Assembly: GCA_964351395.1 (NCBI GenBank)
Contig: CAYGOF010000001.1
Span: 248,001-312,000, forward strand
Reading direction: 5' to 3'
Origin: Imperialibacter sp964351395
GTDB taxonomy: Bacteria > Bacteroidota > Bacteroidia > Cytophagales > Cyclobacteriaceae
Length of the DNA stretch: 64,000 nt
How positions within the stretch are numbered: the first letter of the stretch is position 1; the number at the start of each line of letters is the position of its first letter. Of this stretch, positions 34,701 through 42,758 are shown in pieces. Made by a program: the position numbers and the translations under genes. A model generated the notes under the pieces. The model did not search any database and was not told the DNA's origin. It was given only the letters and a program-made list of their open reading frames with translations.

Positions 34701-35773
34701 ACCTTGTTTTCTTTCCAAATGGAAGACAGCTAGAGGAAAAATATTTCGTCCAATATAAAAACTCAGTCCTTTACCAACTTGAAGACAAACAATCTTACGG
34801 AATTTACTGGGAACCATTTGACCGAAAATTAGCCACGGAAAAAAATGTCTATCTGTCGAGCGATGGTATTTTTAACAAGCTTAATGTAAACACACTTTTC
34901 AATACCGATAGTCTCTCCTATGTAATAGACACTAAAAACATATACCTTCTAAGCAATACACGTGAGTTGGCAGAAAAGAAACCTCAGAGGTCCGGAGAAA
35001 AAACCGCCTCCCTTTTCGGCTTCCCTGACTACGATTTAGAAATAGGGACCAATGGCCTACTCGCATCAGCTTCAAGTGGAGCAGCCAATTTCCAAGGCAC
35101 AAGAGCAATTGGCGGTTTTGACCATGGCGTTTCCGCATTGCCAGGCACACTTAAAGAGATCAACAGCATCGCTTCTATTTTGGAGGAAAACAACTGGCAA
35201 TTTCAAAAGCTACTGAATGTTGAGGCTACTGAAGAGAATTTTAAAAAAATCGAGAAGGCTTCGATTGTCCACATTGCTACGCACGGATTCTTCCTCGAGG
35301 ACTTTGACGTTACGAAAGTATCGGAAAGTGAAGGGCTGCAATCCAGAAGTGTTAGGTTTAATCCTCTTTTAAGATCTGGGGTTCTTTTGGCTGGTGCAAA
35401 TAAAACGCTGCAAAACCAAAAGCTAGAGAGAGAAGAAGATGGTGTGCTTACTGCCTATGAGGCAATGAACCTTAATCTTGACCAAACTGAATTAGTTGTG
35501 ATGTCGGCTTGTGAAACTGGCCTGGGTGAAATAAGAAACGGAGAAGGAGTTTACGGCCTTCAAAGGGCTTTCATGGTGGCCGGCGCTAAATCTGTAATCA
35601 TGAGTCTATGGAAGGTCAACGACGAAACAACACAAAAGCTGATGACCAACTTTTATTCCGAATGGTTCAAAAACGGAGATAAATACAATGCTTTCAAAGA
35701 TGCCGTACTCGAGATAAAAAAAGAATTTCCATCTCCTTACTACTGGGGAGCTTTCATTTTACTTGGAGAATAA
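31706..35773 (+). CDS. Exported TPR-CHAT protein (caspase-like protease)
   Basis: 1355 residues from the ATG at 31706; an in-frame TTG at 31691 is also possible. The N-terminus MLHRHFFLFGLLSISLINSA is a Sec signal. Residues about 25-830 are a long array of tetratricopeptide repeats of the kinesin-light-chain (TPR_12) kind, with many units around 42 residues and the recurring phrase GKNHPxYA or GENHPDYA. About 830-960 is a helical linker. The C-terminal CHAT domain (about 1070-1355) keeps the caspase-type dyad: H1193 in VHIATHGFF and C1269 in MSACETGLG. CHAT proteins are Cys proteases in known cases. Export into the periplasm is unusual for one. It is the first gene of a three-gene operon; the next ATG is 12 bp away. 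Confidence 0.88.
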   Translation: MLHRHFFLFGLLSISLINSALSQGWADSYNKSIEAYQIGDLEKALSLATSALGDFKAEVGDDHKNVAVLNRQLALITFEKGDLANALLYANDEIKTLQKIGETSDFNYGSSLYNAALIHNARSEYDAAAKLLDEATLIYSDYLEANDPEFLVLKGNHAVSLFHLGQDEASQKLFEEVFPALSELEEQTTDYFNIAYNYSALLREKGQLQASLAPLEVVFLYYQQEAQPGLGNVLTKLGDTWQQLGDFAKASEYLRKAKSFFEETGEIENSEYLIALNFLATNLEQQGKYKEAEEILVKLAEQAGAAAGNSEISTPLTYINLGGLAFNQGDFEKSIDWYQKVVNAYEKREGPDEYLAMAYIGISKSYLKANETARSDSFVQKTDSTLSILGTYSKTLEINFRRQRAAVLLASGQLNAANEILVGIEEETIETFGVNSVQYGSVSSLLAIGYRDMAEYSKSDGYFKKAQSTILNVYGAQHQEYAIVLSNYASLKQLQGFYLEAEELLKQSLLIKESQFGTNNVEYLISLENLATLYYQTARFEESEVTFQKTIEGNRSIYGDKHPIYAYSLRNLGVLKRTTGDFTASEKLLLQSTEILEGSIGKEHLVYISVMNDLGLLYMSLGNLDAAMPLFESARSFYESTYGKNHPDYASSLENISTILLMEGKEAEAIQLLEEALSIDEEVLGKNHPLYSKTLHNLASISQKRGDLDKAQQLYEESLAIYSETVGKNHPSYANTLYNLAVLAQDKENFPLSEKYFLDVLSIRRNTLGENHPDYAYTLFGLASVNQRLKNWDNAYQYYEEALRKYDKLIVNVFPALSEEEKSAFYAKIKPVYMAFQDFAVEFVVSKNERDELSDRALELLYDVQLSTKALLLNASNKVRRRIAASNDQKLIALFEDWISSKELLAKAYSYSLSELEKNGIELTALESRANSLEKQLSENSQEFANEFDKEAITWAKVKATLSPSDAAIEILRIKKNIKNDSIVYAGVIVYGNPDKKMDLVFFPNGRQLEEKYFVQYKNSVLYQLEDKQSYGIYWEPFDRKLATEKNVYLSSDGIFNKLNVNTLFNTDSLSYVIDTKNIYLLSNTRELAEKKPQRSGEKTASLFGFPDYDLEIGTNGLLASASSGAANFQGTRAIGGFDHGVSALPGTLKEINSIASILEENNWQFQKLLNVEATEENFKKIEKASIVHIATHGFFLEDFDVTKVSESEGLQSRSVRFNPLLRSGVLLAGANKTLQNQKLEREEDGVLTAYEAMNLNLDQTELVVMSACETGLGEIRNGEGVYGLQRAFMVAGAKSVIMSLWKVNDETTQKLMTNFYSEWFKNGDKYNAFKDAVLEIKKEFPSPYYWGAFILLGE

Positions 35774-35785
35774 AATTAATGAACT

Positions 35786-37894
35786 ATGTTTTTTAACACA
35801 TCTTGGACCAAACAATTAAGCGCTAGCGTAATGGTTACCGCATGGGCTGTATTTACAGCTGATTTGTGCGCGCAAGATAATCTGGCTACGAGAGCAGATA
35901 CCATTGCCTACTATAGAAAGACAAGCCAACCTATTGCAGCTATTAACACGGAAATGGTAGATTATGCACCCTCAATTTCGGCTGATGGTAAAACAATGAT
36001 TATTGAATCGAATAAGGAAGGCGGTGGCGGCTACAAGCTTTTTGAGTATGTGAAAAACTCAAATGAGGAATGGGAAGCCGGCAACCCACTAGACAAAATC
36101 AACAACTTTGGCAACGACAATGACCTGATCGGCGGGCCAAGCATCAGCTTTGATGGCAACTTTCTTTTTTTCTTTGCGACATTTCCTGGTGGTCTTGGCC
36201 GCGAAGACATTTACTACTCCATCAGAGAACAGGGAGGGTGGAGTGAACCGATCAATGTAGGCCCAAACATTAATACTGCCGGATATGAGGGTTTTCCTTC
36301 TATTTCAGCAGATGGAAAAACCCTATACTTTGTCCGGGAAAACGCTGCCGGGCCATCTGATAAAGACCTTGCGAAGAACTTTAATAATGTATGTAATAGC
36401 ATCTACTCCGCCACTAAACAAGCAGATGGAAGCTGGGGGGTGCCAGTCAAATTGCCTTATCCGATAAATCAGGACTGCGAGAAAGCACCTAGAATCATGG
36501 CTGATAATAACACTTTGATATTTTCCTCCAACAGACTGGGAGGGGCGGGTGATTTTGACTTATATCAAACTCGGCAAAACTCCCTGGGCGATTGGTCCAA
36601 TCCGGTGCCACTCGATTTTGTCAATACCGACAAAGCGGATCAATTTTCTTGTATTTCGGCAGAGGGAGACTTGATGTTTTTTACTTACAATAACAACGAC
36701 ATCTACTCGGTAGAAATTCCTCCAAATCTCCGTCAGTACAGAAACGTGGTAGTGTCGGGCTTTGTCAAAGACGTAGATAGCCAACAAGGGCAGGCGGCTA
36801 AAATTACGGTGACAAACGCATTTACCTCTGAACAATTGTTTGAAATTGACAACAACCCGAATGATGGAAGATACACGCTGGTATTGGCTGCGGGTGGGGC
36901 CTATAACGTTGAAATTAGCCAGGTCGGTTATTCGTCCTATTCTACATTTCTTGATTTATCTGATGTAAGCGAGTATCAGGAATTGTCTGAAAACATCACC
37001 CTTTTTAAAAGCACAAAATTGGAGCTTAACATTTATGATGTGGAAATCTTTGAGCCTCTGCAAGCAAAAATAAAAGTTAAAATAGAGGGAGAACGCTCGT
37101 TATTGTTGGATGTTGAAAACAACCCAGAAACTGGGAAAATAGAACTTGATCTACCGCTGGGTGAGACTTACGAAATCATCATTGATGCAGACAACTTCAA
37201 AAGCGAGTATTTTGTGTATGATGTGTCTGGCCTGGTTATATATAGAGAATATAATAAGGACCTGGAAATGATTCCAATTAAGAAGGAAATTCAGGTAAAT
37301 GTGGCAGATCTGGTCAACAATGGCAAAATACGTTCTAAAGTAAAAATTGTTAATAAAAACAGGGATGAAACAATTGAAGTGGAAGGTAATCAATCGGTGG
37401 CGCTGCGGGTCGGCGATCGCTACGAACTTGAAGCGACCAGCGACCAGGGCTATGCTTTCAACACTAGAGTAATCGACGTAACAGAAGACCTTGGTGAGGC
37501 AGGCGGACCTGAAGTGGTATTTGATATCAAATTGCAGCCCCTCACAAAGGGTGCAAATCTGCCATTAAAAGACATTCTGTTCGAATCAAACTCAGCTACA
37601 CTTGACGAAATATCCTTTCTCGAATTATCCCGGGTTTTCAGGATGATGGAAGACAACCCATCACTAATTGTAGAGGTGGCTGCTCATACCGACGATGTCG
37701 GATCCGACAACTACAATCTTTTGCTGTCCCAACGAAGAGCTGAAAGTGTCGCAAAATACCTTGAAGAAAATAATATTCCGGCCAATAGATTTATCTATAA
37801 AGGCTATGGAGAATCACAACCGCTGGTTGATAATGATACCGAAGAAAATAAGGCGCGAAACAGACGAGTTGTTCTAAAAGTGGTCAACATCTAA
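35786..37894 (+). CDS. Exported PD40-propeller/OmpA-domain protein
   Basis: 702 residues with an N-terminal signal segment (about 1-29, cleavage near DLCAQD). About 45-310 is a PD40/WD40-like propeller (PSISADGKTMIIESN, PSISFDGNFLFFFATFPGGL, IFSSNRLGGAGDFDLY). About 320-570 has three to four beta-sandwich (CRD-like) repeats. The C-terminus (about 590-702) is an OmpA peptidoglycan-binding domain (AAHTDDVGSDNYNLLLSQRRAESV). The architecture is like PorE but without TPRs. Between the CHAT gene and the third gene with short gaps, it probably ties that system to the cell wall. No lipobox is seen, unlike the PorE-like gene at 26.5 kb. Confidence 0.85.
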   Translation: MFFNTSWTKQLSASVMVTAWAVFTADLCAQDNLATRADTIAYYRKTSQPIAAINTEMVDYAPSISADGKTMIIESNKEGGGGYKLFEYVKNSNEEWEAGNPLDKINNFGNDNDLIGGPSISFDGNFLFFFATFPGGLGREDIYYSIREQGGWSEPINVGPNINTAGYEGFPSISADGKTLYFVRENAAGPSDKDLAKNFNNVCNSIYSATKQADGSWGVPVKLPYPINQDCEKAPRIMADNNTLIFSSNRLGGAGDFDLYQTRQNSLGDWSNPVPLDFVNTDKADQFSCISAEGDLMFFTYNNNDIYSVEIPPNLRQYRNVVVSGFVKDVDSQQGQAAKITVTNAFTSEQLFEIDNNPNDGRYTLVLAAGGAYNVEISQVGYSSYSTFLDLSDVSEYQELSENITLFKSTKLELNIYDVEIFEPLQAKIKVKIEGERSLLLDVENNPETGKIELDLPLGETYEIIIDADNFKSEYFVYDVSGLVIYREYNKDLEMIPIKKEIQVNVADLVNNGKIRSKVKIVNKNRDETIEVEGNQSVALRVGDRYELEATSDQGYAFNTRVIDVTEDLGEAGGPEVVFDIKLQPLTKGANLPLKDILFESNSATLDEISFLELSRVFRMMEDNPSLIVEVAAHTDDVGSDNYNLLLSQRRAESVAKYLEENNIPANRFIYKGYGESQPLVDNDTEENKARNRRVVLKVVNI

Positions 37895-37911
37895 TTCAAA
37901 TTAAGGTGACG

Positions 37912-40167
37912 ATGAAATTCAAATCAATATTGATACAAAACATATTTATTCTTCTGCTATTAACGATAGTGAGTGCTAACATCTACGCTCAAAAGCGGCC
38001 TAAGTATGAGGATGAATTGGGAAGACTTTTGAATATCACACCGAGTGAAGCTTTGGCAATTTTGAAAATATACAGGCAAATCGAGCCTGAAAATCCGAGC
38101 ATTTCTCTTCAAATGGCCCTCATATATGAAAAGCGATTCACAGAAAGTGATTTTCTAACACAGTATAATCGATCTATTGGCAATGCCAACGAGGCTGTCG
38201 CCTCCCTCAATAGAGCCTTTCTAACGATCGATGAGAAAGAAGTTAGAAAAAGTAAAGAGCAGTACCTGAACTTTGCGGTTTTTGATGCTAAAGGGAAGTA
38301 CGAAGTACCCTGGGATAGTGTTAAAAACAAAATGGACAATTCGCTGGCATATGCGACGACATTTCTTGAAAATATGCCATCGATTTATCGTCGATTTACG
38401 AGCAGCTTTTTTCACTATCAGGAAGCCAATAAAATTTTCACAAAAGTTGTCGGACGCTATCGGAGCCTCAAAGACATGTACCTACTTTACAATTCAAGCC
38501 TCGAGGGCGAATTAGACGAATTGAGCATGCATTATGATTCTGCGATGTATCATTTTGATAAATACAAAGAGGCAACCACCATCTACCCTTTGAAGGGATA
38601 TGATCAAAAGCTGGATATTAAGGACATCGCTATTTATCGATTGGACGGTTTGGAAGTAGAAATTAACTTTTTGGTTCCTGAAATAAGGATTTGGAATTAC
38701 AAAAAATGGGCTAACGAAGTCAAATCCTATGTTTCAGTTAACATAGAAAAACTTAGATCAGACCTGGTCGCAGAAGAGTTAAAATTCCGAAACAAGCTTA
38801 AATCAGTAGAACAAGAGTTTTCCGCTCAAGAATACTTGCCATTAAAGACCAGCAAAGAAACGATGTTCAACCTGAAAAAATATGACCTTGCTTCAGTTGT
38901 CGAACCACTGTTTTTATACAAAGAAATTAAGCATGACCTTCTCTACAACAAACTACTAAGCACCAGGCTTGATTCAGCCCAAAATATTGAAGCAGATAGG
39001 AGGCTCTTTTTGTATGGTCAAATGATCAATAGAATCAGAGAAGCAGACAGTATTTTGGTAACTGTTAAAACTCGCAATACTTCTGCCTCCTACGATAAGT
39101 ATAAACCCTTTGTTGACAAACACTATGACGGTATTTCAGGCATCAATAATTTTGTCAACAATGAGCAATTAAATAACCGTCAAGACTTCTCAGCATATAT
39201 CTCTTCGCTCAACAGAACTCTTATCGAAAATTATGCCGTTGATAAGCTAACGACTCAGGTAAGTGTCAAAAAATTGAAATACAGTCTTGAGCCTTCCGAC
39301 CACCCCCTAGACTCTATGGTGGCTTTGAATCCGTTCACGACCCACAGAGCTCAGAACTTTGATGGATCTACTTATCTGGCTGGAGTTCAAATGAATTCAA
39401 AAGAGAAAAAAATAGAAACTTTCCTAATCAAGTTAGACTCTACCAATAAGGTACTATGGATTAATTCCTACCTGCTTCAATCCGACAGCACCTCATTTGA
39501 TTGCCATACTAGAATTGGGGCAATCCAAACTACTCAAGAAGGGCTCTTACTTGTTTTGCACGGACAACAGGTTGAAAATGGCAACCACATCAATCATCTT
39601 CTGTCTATAGATGATGCGGGAACAACTTTGCTCTCCAAAAGACTATTGTTTGAAGACTTTCCAAGGGGGATCTTCTTCCATGAAAAAACTAACAGCTACA
39701 CAATAAACTTCAAGGGACTAGCGCCTCAGGAATCTCTCGACGAGATGTCGGAATTAATAATCGCCAATCATAACATTTATGGCGACTTAAATTGGCAATA
39801 CAGAATGTCTATTGCAGGAGTTTTTGAAAAAATGGTAGCAGTTGACGATGGCTACATACTAGCCAATAATTACACCTCCTATAAAAATAACGATGGGAGA
39901 ATAATAAGAAAGGGGTCTGGGCTAAATGAAACAGCACCCCTTCTGATGAAAATTGGATTAGACGGCAAGTTCGTTAACAGCACGCAAATAGATTCTTCAC
40001 AACCACTCTTTGGGAATACCCTTGTGAGAATCAGTGATTCCTGCATCAACCTGCTCGGCATCAAAGGGCCCTACTCTCGAAACGGCTTAACCAAAGATCA
40101 AGTACCAAATAGCTTTCATGTGATTTTTGATACCAATCTTCAGATTATAAGTTCAACGGCAGAATAG
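37912..40167 (+). CDS. Exported protein of unknown function, third gene of the CHAT operon
   Basis: 751 residues from the ATG at 37912, which follows an AAGG at 37903-37906; a GTG at 37906 is possible. The signal MKFKSILIQNIFILLLLTIV is followed by ANIYAQ. Residues about 30-110 look TPR-like (SEALAILKIYRQIEPENPSISLQMALIYEKR). A long helical middle part, about 110-470, contains no family that I know. The C-terminal third (about 470-751) is beta-rich with repeated strand patterns (THRAQNFDGSTYLAG, LDSTNKVLWINSYL, IGLDGKFVNST) suggestive of a propeller. It ends 8 bp before the convergent rluB. Function is unknown; its place ties it to the TPR-CHAT and OmpA proteins. Confidence 0.75.
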   Translation: MKFKSILIQNIFILLLLTIVSANIYAQKRPKYEDELGRLLNITPSEALAILKIYRQIEPENPSISLQMALIYEKRFTESDFLTQYNRSIGNANEAVASLNRAFLTIDEKEVRKSKEQYLNFAVFDAKGKYEVPWDSVKNKMDNSLAYATTFLENMPSIYRRFTSSFFHYQEANKIFTKVVGRYRSLKDMYLLYNSSLEGELDELSMHYDSAMYHFDKYKEATTIYPLKGYDQKLDIKDIAIYRLDGLEVEINFLVPEIRIWNYKKWANEVKSYVSVNIEKLRSDLVAEELKFRNKLKSVEQEFSAQEYLPLKTSKETMFNLKKYDLASVVEPLFLYKEIKHDLLYNKLLSTRLDSAQNIEADRRLFLYGQMINRIREADSILVTVKTRNTSASYDKYKPFVDKHYDGISGINNFVNNEQLNNRQDFSAYISSLNRTLIENYAVDKLTTQVSVKKLKYSLEPSDHPLDSMVALNPFTTHRAQNFDGSTYLAGVQMNSKEKKIETFLIKLDSTNKVLWINSYLLQSDSTSFDCHTRIGAIQTTQEGLLLVLHGQQVENGNHINHLLSIDDAGTTLLSKRLLFEDFPRGIFFHEKTNSYTINFKGLAPQESLDEMSELIIANHNIYGDLNWQYRMSIAGVFEKMVAVDDGYILANNYTSYKNNDGRIIRKGSGLNETAPLLMKIGLDGKFVNSTQIDSSQPLFGNTLVRISDSCINLLGIKGPYSRNGLTKDQVPNSFHVIFDTNLQIISSTAE

Positions 40168-40175
40168 ACTTTCTA

Positions 40176-41321
40176 TCAGGTAAAATTCTTAAGCATATTT
40201 ATTTCTGACTTCGTGAGCATTCTCCATGTGCCCCTTGTCAGGTCTTTTTTGGTAAGTCCGCCATACATCACTCTGTCAAGCTTCACCACATCATACCCAA
40301 GGTATTCAAATATTCGTCTAACGATGCGGTTTCTTCCTACGTGAATCTCGATACCAATTCCTATGGAATCCGGAGTAACGATCTGAATGTCGTCAGGCTT
40401 TACAGGCCCATCCTGCAACTCAAGTCCTTCCTTGATTTTTTCCAGGTGATCAGCCTTCAAAGGCTTATTAAGCTCCACATAGTATATCTTCTTTACCATA
40501 TGCGAAGGATGACTCAACTTTTTGGCAAGTTCGCCATCATTCGTAAAAAGTAATAGCCCACTAGTATTTCGATCCAGCCTACCCACAGGGTATATACGTT
40601 CCTGGCACGCATTGGAAACTAGCTTCATCACTGTTTTTCTGTTCTTTGGATCCGTCACTGTGGTGATAAAATCCCTGGGTTTGTTAAGAAGAACATAAAC
40701 GAGCTTCTCAGGCATCATCACTCTGCCTTCAAACTTAACAACATCTTTAGGACCAACCTTCAACCCAAGTTCGGTCACTACTTTTCCGTTGATGGTAACT
40801 TTACCTTCTTCAATATGTTTGTCCGCTTCTCTACGGGAAGAAATTCCCGCATTTGCCAGGAACTTGTTAAGTCTGACAGGCTCGTCTGGCGACTTTGGCT
40901 TCTCATCGTACTTCTGGGCGTAGGTTTTTGTAAAACCTGCTCCCTTTTTTTTACCTTTCGTGCCGCCCTTGGGCCTCCCTGAACGGCCTCCAGTCGAACG
41001 ACTTGCGCTACGCTCGAAAGAGCCTTCAGGAACATCGTCTGTACTCTTATCGGCCCTTTTTGGGCGCCCTATATTGCGGCCTGCAGGCTTGCTTCCGTAT
41101 CCAGTGGTTCTTTTCGGTCTGGCGGAGGAATCGTCGGACAACGGCTTCCGGCGTCCTGTCGGTGTAGCTTCCGAACTGCTAGCGGCTTTACCACGCCTGG
41201 ATGATTGTGTAGGTCGTTTTGAGGGTCCCGAACCAGCCCCGTCGGACTCGCTACGTTTGCCAGCTCCAAAGGAAGGCTTACTATCGGAAAATTTTTTCCC
41301 GCCTTTAAATGGTTTCTTCAT
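40176..41321 (-). CDS. rluB: 23S rRNA pseudouridine synthase RluB-like
   Basis: Makes pseudouridine in 23S rRNA (RluB modifies position 2605 in E. coli). Of 381 residues, the first about 140 are a basic low-complexity tail (K, R, S, G rich). Then come the S4 RNA-binding domain (about 145-200, RLNKFLANAGISSRREADKH) and the catalytic domain, with the active Asp in GRLDRNTSGLLLFTNDG. The basic tail is common in Bacteroidota RluB. The gene follows scpB by 27 bp on the same strand. RluE/RluF-type enzymes are alternatives; the scpB neighbour favours RluB. Confidence 0.9.
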   Translation of the reverse strand: MKKPFKGGKKFSDSKPSFGAGKRSESDGAGSGPSKRPTQSSRRGKAASSSEATPTGRRKPLSDDSSARPKRTTGYGSKPAGRNIGRPKRADKSTDDVPEGSFERSASRSTGGRSGRPKGGTKGKKKGAGFTKTYAQKYDEKPKSPDEPVRLNKFLANAGISSRREADKHIEEGKVTINGKVVTELGLKVGPKDVVKFEGRVMMPEKLVYVLLNKPRDFITTVTDPKNRKTVMKLVSNACQERIYPVGRLDRNTSGLLLFTNDGELAKKLSHPSHMVKKIYYVELNKPLKADHLEKIKEGLELQDGPVKPDDIQIVTPDSIGIGIEIHVGRNRIVRRIFEYLGYDVVKLDRVMYGGLTKKDLTRGTWRMLTKSEINMLKNFT

Positions 41322-41348
41322 AAGTGGAATGTAATAAAAAAAGAAGGG

Positions 41349-41915
41349 TTAATCTTCCGATTTAGTTTCCCCGATCTCATTTTCTTCTTTGAGAAAATCC
41401 TTAGGGGTCGGCATTTCTTTCAGGTCATTGATGCCAAAGTAGTCCATAAACTTGCTACTGGTTCCATACAATAGCGGTCGGCCCACACCTTCTGATTTAC
41501 CCTTTATTTCAACAAGCTCCTTTTCTAGAAGCTTCTGTACAGCATAGTCGCAATTCACACCTCTGATCTGCTCTATTTCCGACTTTGTCATTGGCTGCTT
41601 GTAGGCAATTATAGAAAGTGTCTCAAGTGAGGAGGTAGAAAGGCGTCGTTTCGACTGTTGTTTCAGTAGTATGCCGATGCTGGCCTGGTAGGCTGGCTTG
41701 GTAAGAAACTGATAGCCCCCGCCTGACTTTACGGGCTCAAAAGAAAAGTTTTCGGCTTTATATTTTTCCTTTAATGTTTCAATCCCCAGCGAAATGTCCT
41801 CAACCGGAACATCAGCACCAAACATTTCCTCTAGTGTACTCTTCAAGTCTTCTTCTCGTACTGGCTTAGGAGAACAAAAAATAAGTGCTTCAATATGGTT
41901 GACAAGATAATCCAA
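41349..41915 (-). CDS. scpB: Segregation and condensation protein B (ScpB)
   Basis: 188-residue subunit of the SMC-ScpA-ScpB chromosome condensin. It has two winged-helix domains. The opening MDYLVNHIEALIFCSPKPV, the middle SLETLSIIAYKQPMTKSEIE and VNCDYAVQKLLEKELVEIKG, followed by GRPLLYGTSSKFMDYFGI, are conserved in ScpB. It lies just before rluB on the same strand, the usual order. scpA and smc are not in this window. Confidence 0.95.
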   Translation of the reverse strand: MDYLVNHIEALIFCSPKPVREEDLKSTLEEMFGADVPVEDISLGIETLKEKYKAENFSFEPVKSGGGYQFLTKPAYQASIGILLKQQSKRRLSTSSLETLSIIAYKQPMTKSEIEQIRGVNCDYAVQKLLEKELVEIKGKSEGVGRPLLYGTSSKFMDYFGINDLKEMPTPKDFLKEENEIGETKSED

Positions 41916-41936
41916 CTAATCCTTATCCTTAATAAT

Positions 41937-42326
41937 TTAATTGCGTGACTGTTTCAACTTAGCTTCAATGGAATGCATTGTATGAGGAACTGCCTTCAAA
42001 CGTTCTTTTGAAATTAGCTTTCCAGTGTCAACGCATATACCATAAGTGCCATTTTTAATCCTGACCATAGCATTTTCCAGCTGAATCATAAACTTTTGCT
42101 GGCGAGAGGCCAATTGGCTTAGGTTTTCCTTTTCCATCATATCAGCGCCATCTTCAAGTACTTTAATATTACCTGAAGTATTGTCTGTCCCCTCGTCATT
42201 ACTTCTACTAAGGGATTCTTTGATGTATTTAAGCTCACTACGGGCTTTATCGAGCTTCTGAGAAATAATTTCCTCAAACTCTTTTAACTCCTCATCTGAA
42301 TATCTGGTTCTTTCGTCCTGGCTCAT
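41937..42326 (-). CDS. TraR/DksA family protein with degenerate zinc finger
   Basis: 129 residues. An N-terminal coiled-coil spans about 5-85 (EELKEFEEIISQKLDKARSE), and the C-terminal DksA/TraR finger region is GICVDTGKLISKERLKAVP. In this finger only the first Cys is present; the typical CxxC pair is replaced by CxxT, so it probably does not bind zinc in the classic way. This form is common in Bacteroidota. Members bind RNA polymerase in the secondary channel together with ppGpp; that activity is not shown for this type. The gene is 21 bp upstream of scpB. Confidence 0.85.
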   Translation of the reverse strand: MSQDERTRYSDEELKEFEEIISQKLDKARSELKYIKESLSRSNDEGTDNTSGNIKVLEDGADMMEKENLSQLASRQQKFMIQLENAMVRIKNGTYGICVDTGKLISKERLKAVPHTMHSIEAKLKQSRN

Positions 42327-42401
42327 AACATTTAAAGTTTAGCTGACTTAACGCCCCAACGGGTTTCAAAAATAAGGCAAATGTATGTCTTAGTGGATGA
42401 A

Positions 42402-42435
42402 AAAGAAAGGCCCGCTTGCAAACGGGCCTTTCTTT
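42402..42435 (-). terminator. Terminator of hpf
   Basis: Perfect 13-bp stem AAAGAAAGGCCCG (42402-42414) / CGGGCCTTTCTTT (42423-42435) with an 8-nt loop. It ends next to the hpf stop codon on the minus strand. Confidence 0.85.
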
Positions 42436-42732
42436 TTAAGCTGCCTTCTGTTTTTCCTTAAATTTTTTCAATTGCCTTCGCAAGGCTTCCACCGCAAGAT
42501 CAGTGGCTGCTTCAAAAGAACGGGACTGCTCCTTAGCAAATAATTGGGATCCAGGAATATTCAACTTTATTTCCACCACTTTATTTTCAACATCATTCTT
42601 TTCAAGACGCATAAATACTTCACCATCAATTATTCTATCGTAAAAGGTATTTAGCTTATCGGTTTTTTTTTGAATGAAGTCCAACAATTTAGTGTCGGCG
42701 TCGAAATGGATGGAATGCATCTGCAATTTCAT
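42436..42732 (-). CDS. hpf: Ribosome hibernation-promoting factor (short HPF/RaiA type)
   Basis: 98 residues. Binds the decoding region of idle 70S or 100S ribosomes during starvation. The pattern MKLQMHSIHFDADTKLLDFI, then KLNTFYDRIIDGEVFMRLE and SFEAATDLAVEALRRQL, fits the short form without the dimerisation tail of long HPF. It is the last gene of the rpsU-recombinase-hpf unit on the minus strand and ends in a strong terminator. Confidence 0.93.
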   Translation of the reverse strand: MKLQMHSIHFDADTKLLDFIQKKTDKLNTFYDRIIDGEVFMRLEKNDVENKVVEIKLNIPGSQLFAKEQSRSFEAATDLAVEALRRQLKKFKEKQKAA

Positions 42733-42758
42733 GTTGATAAAATTTAAGGGTTTAACAA

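Noticed and set aside
31706..40167. A type III-E (gRAMP/Craspase) locus because of TPR-CHAT
   Set aside because: No Cas7-11-like gene, no repeat array and no cas1/cas2 in the window; the protein has an export signal, unlike Csx29.
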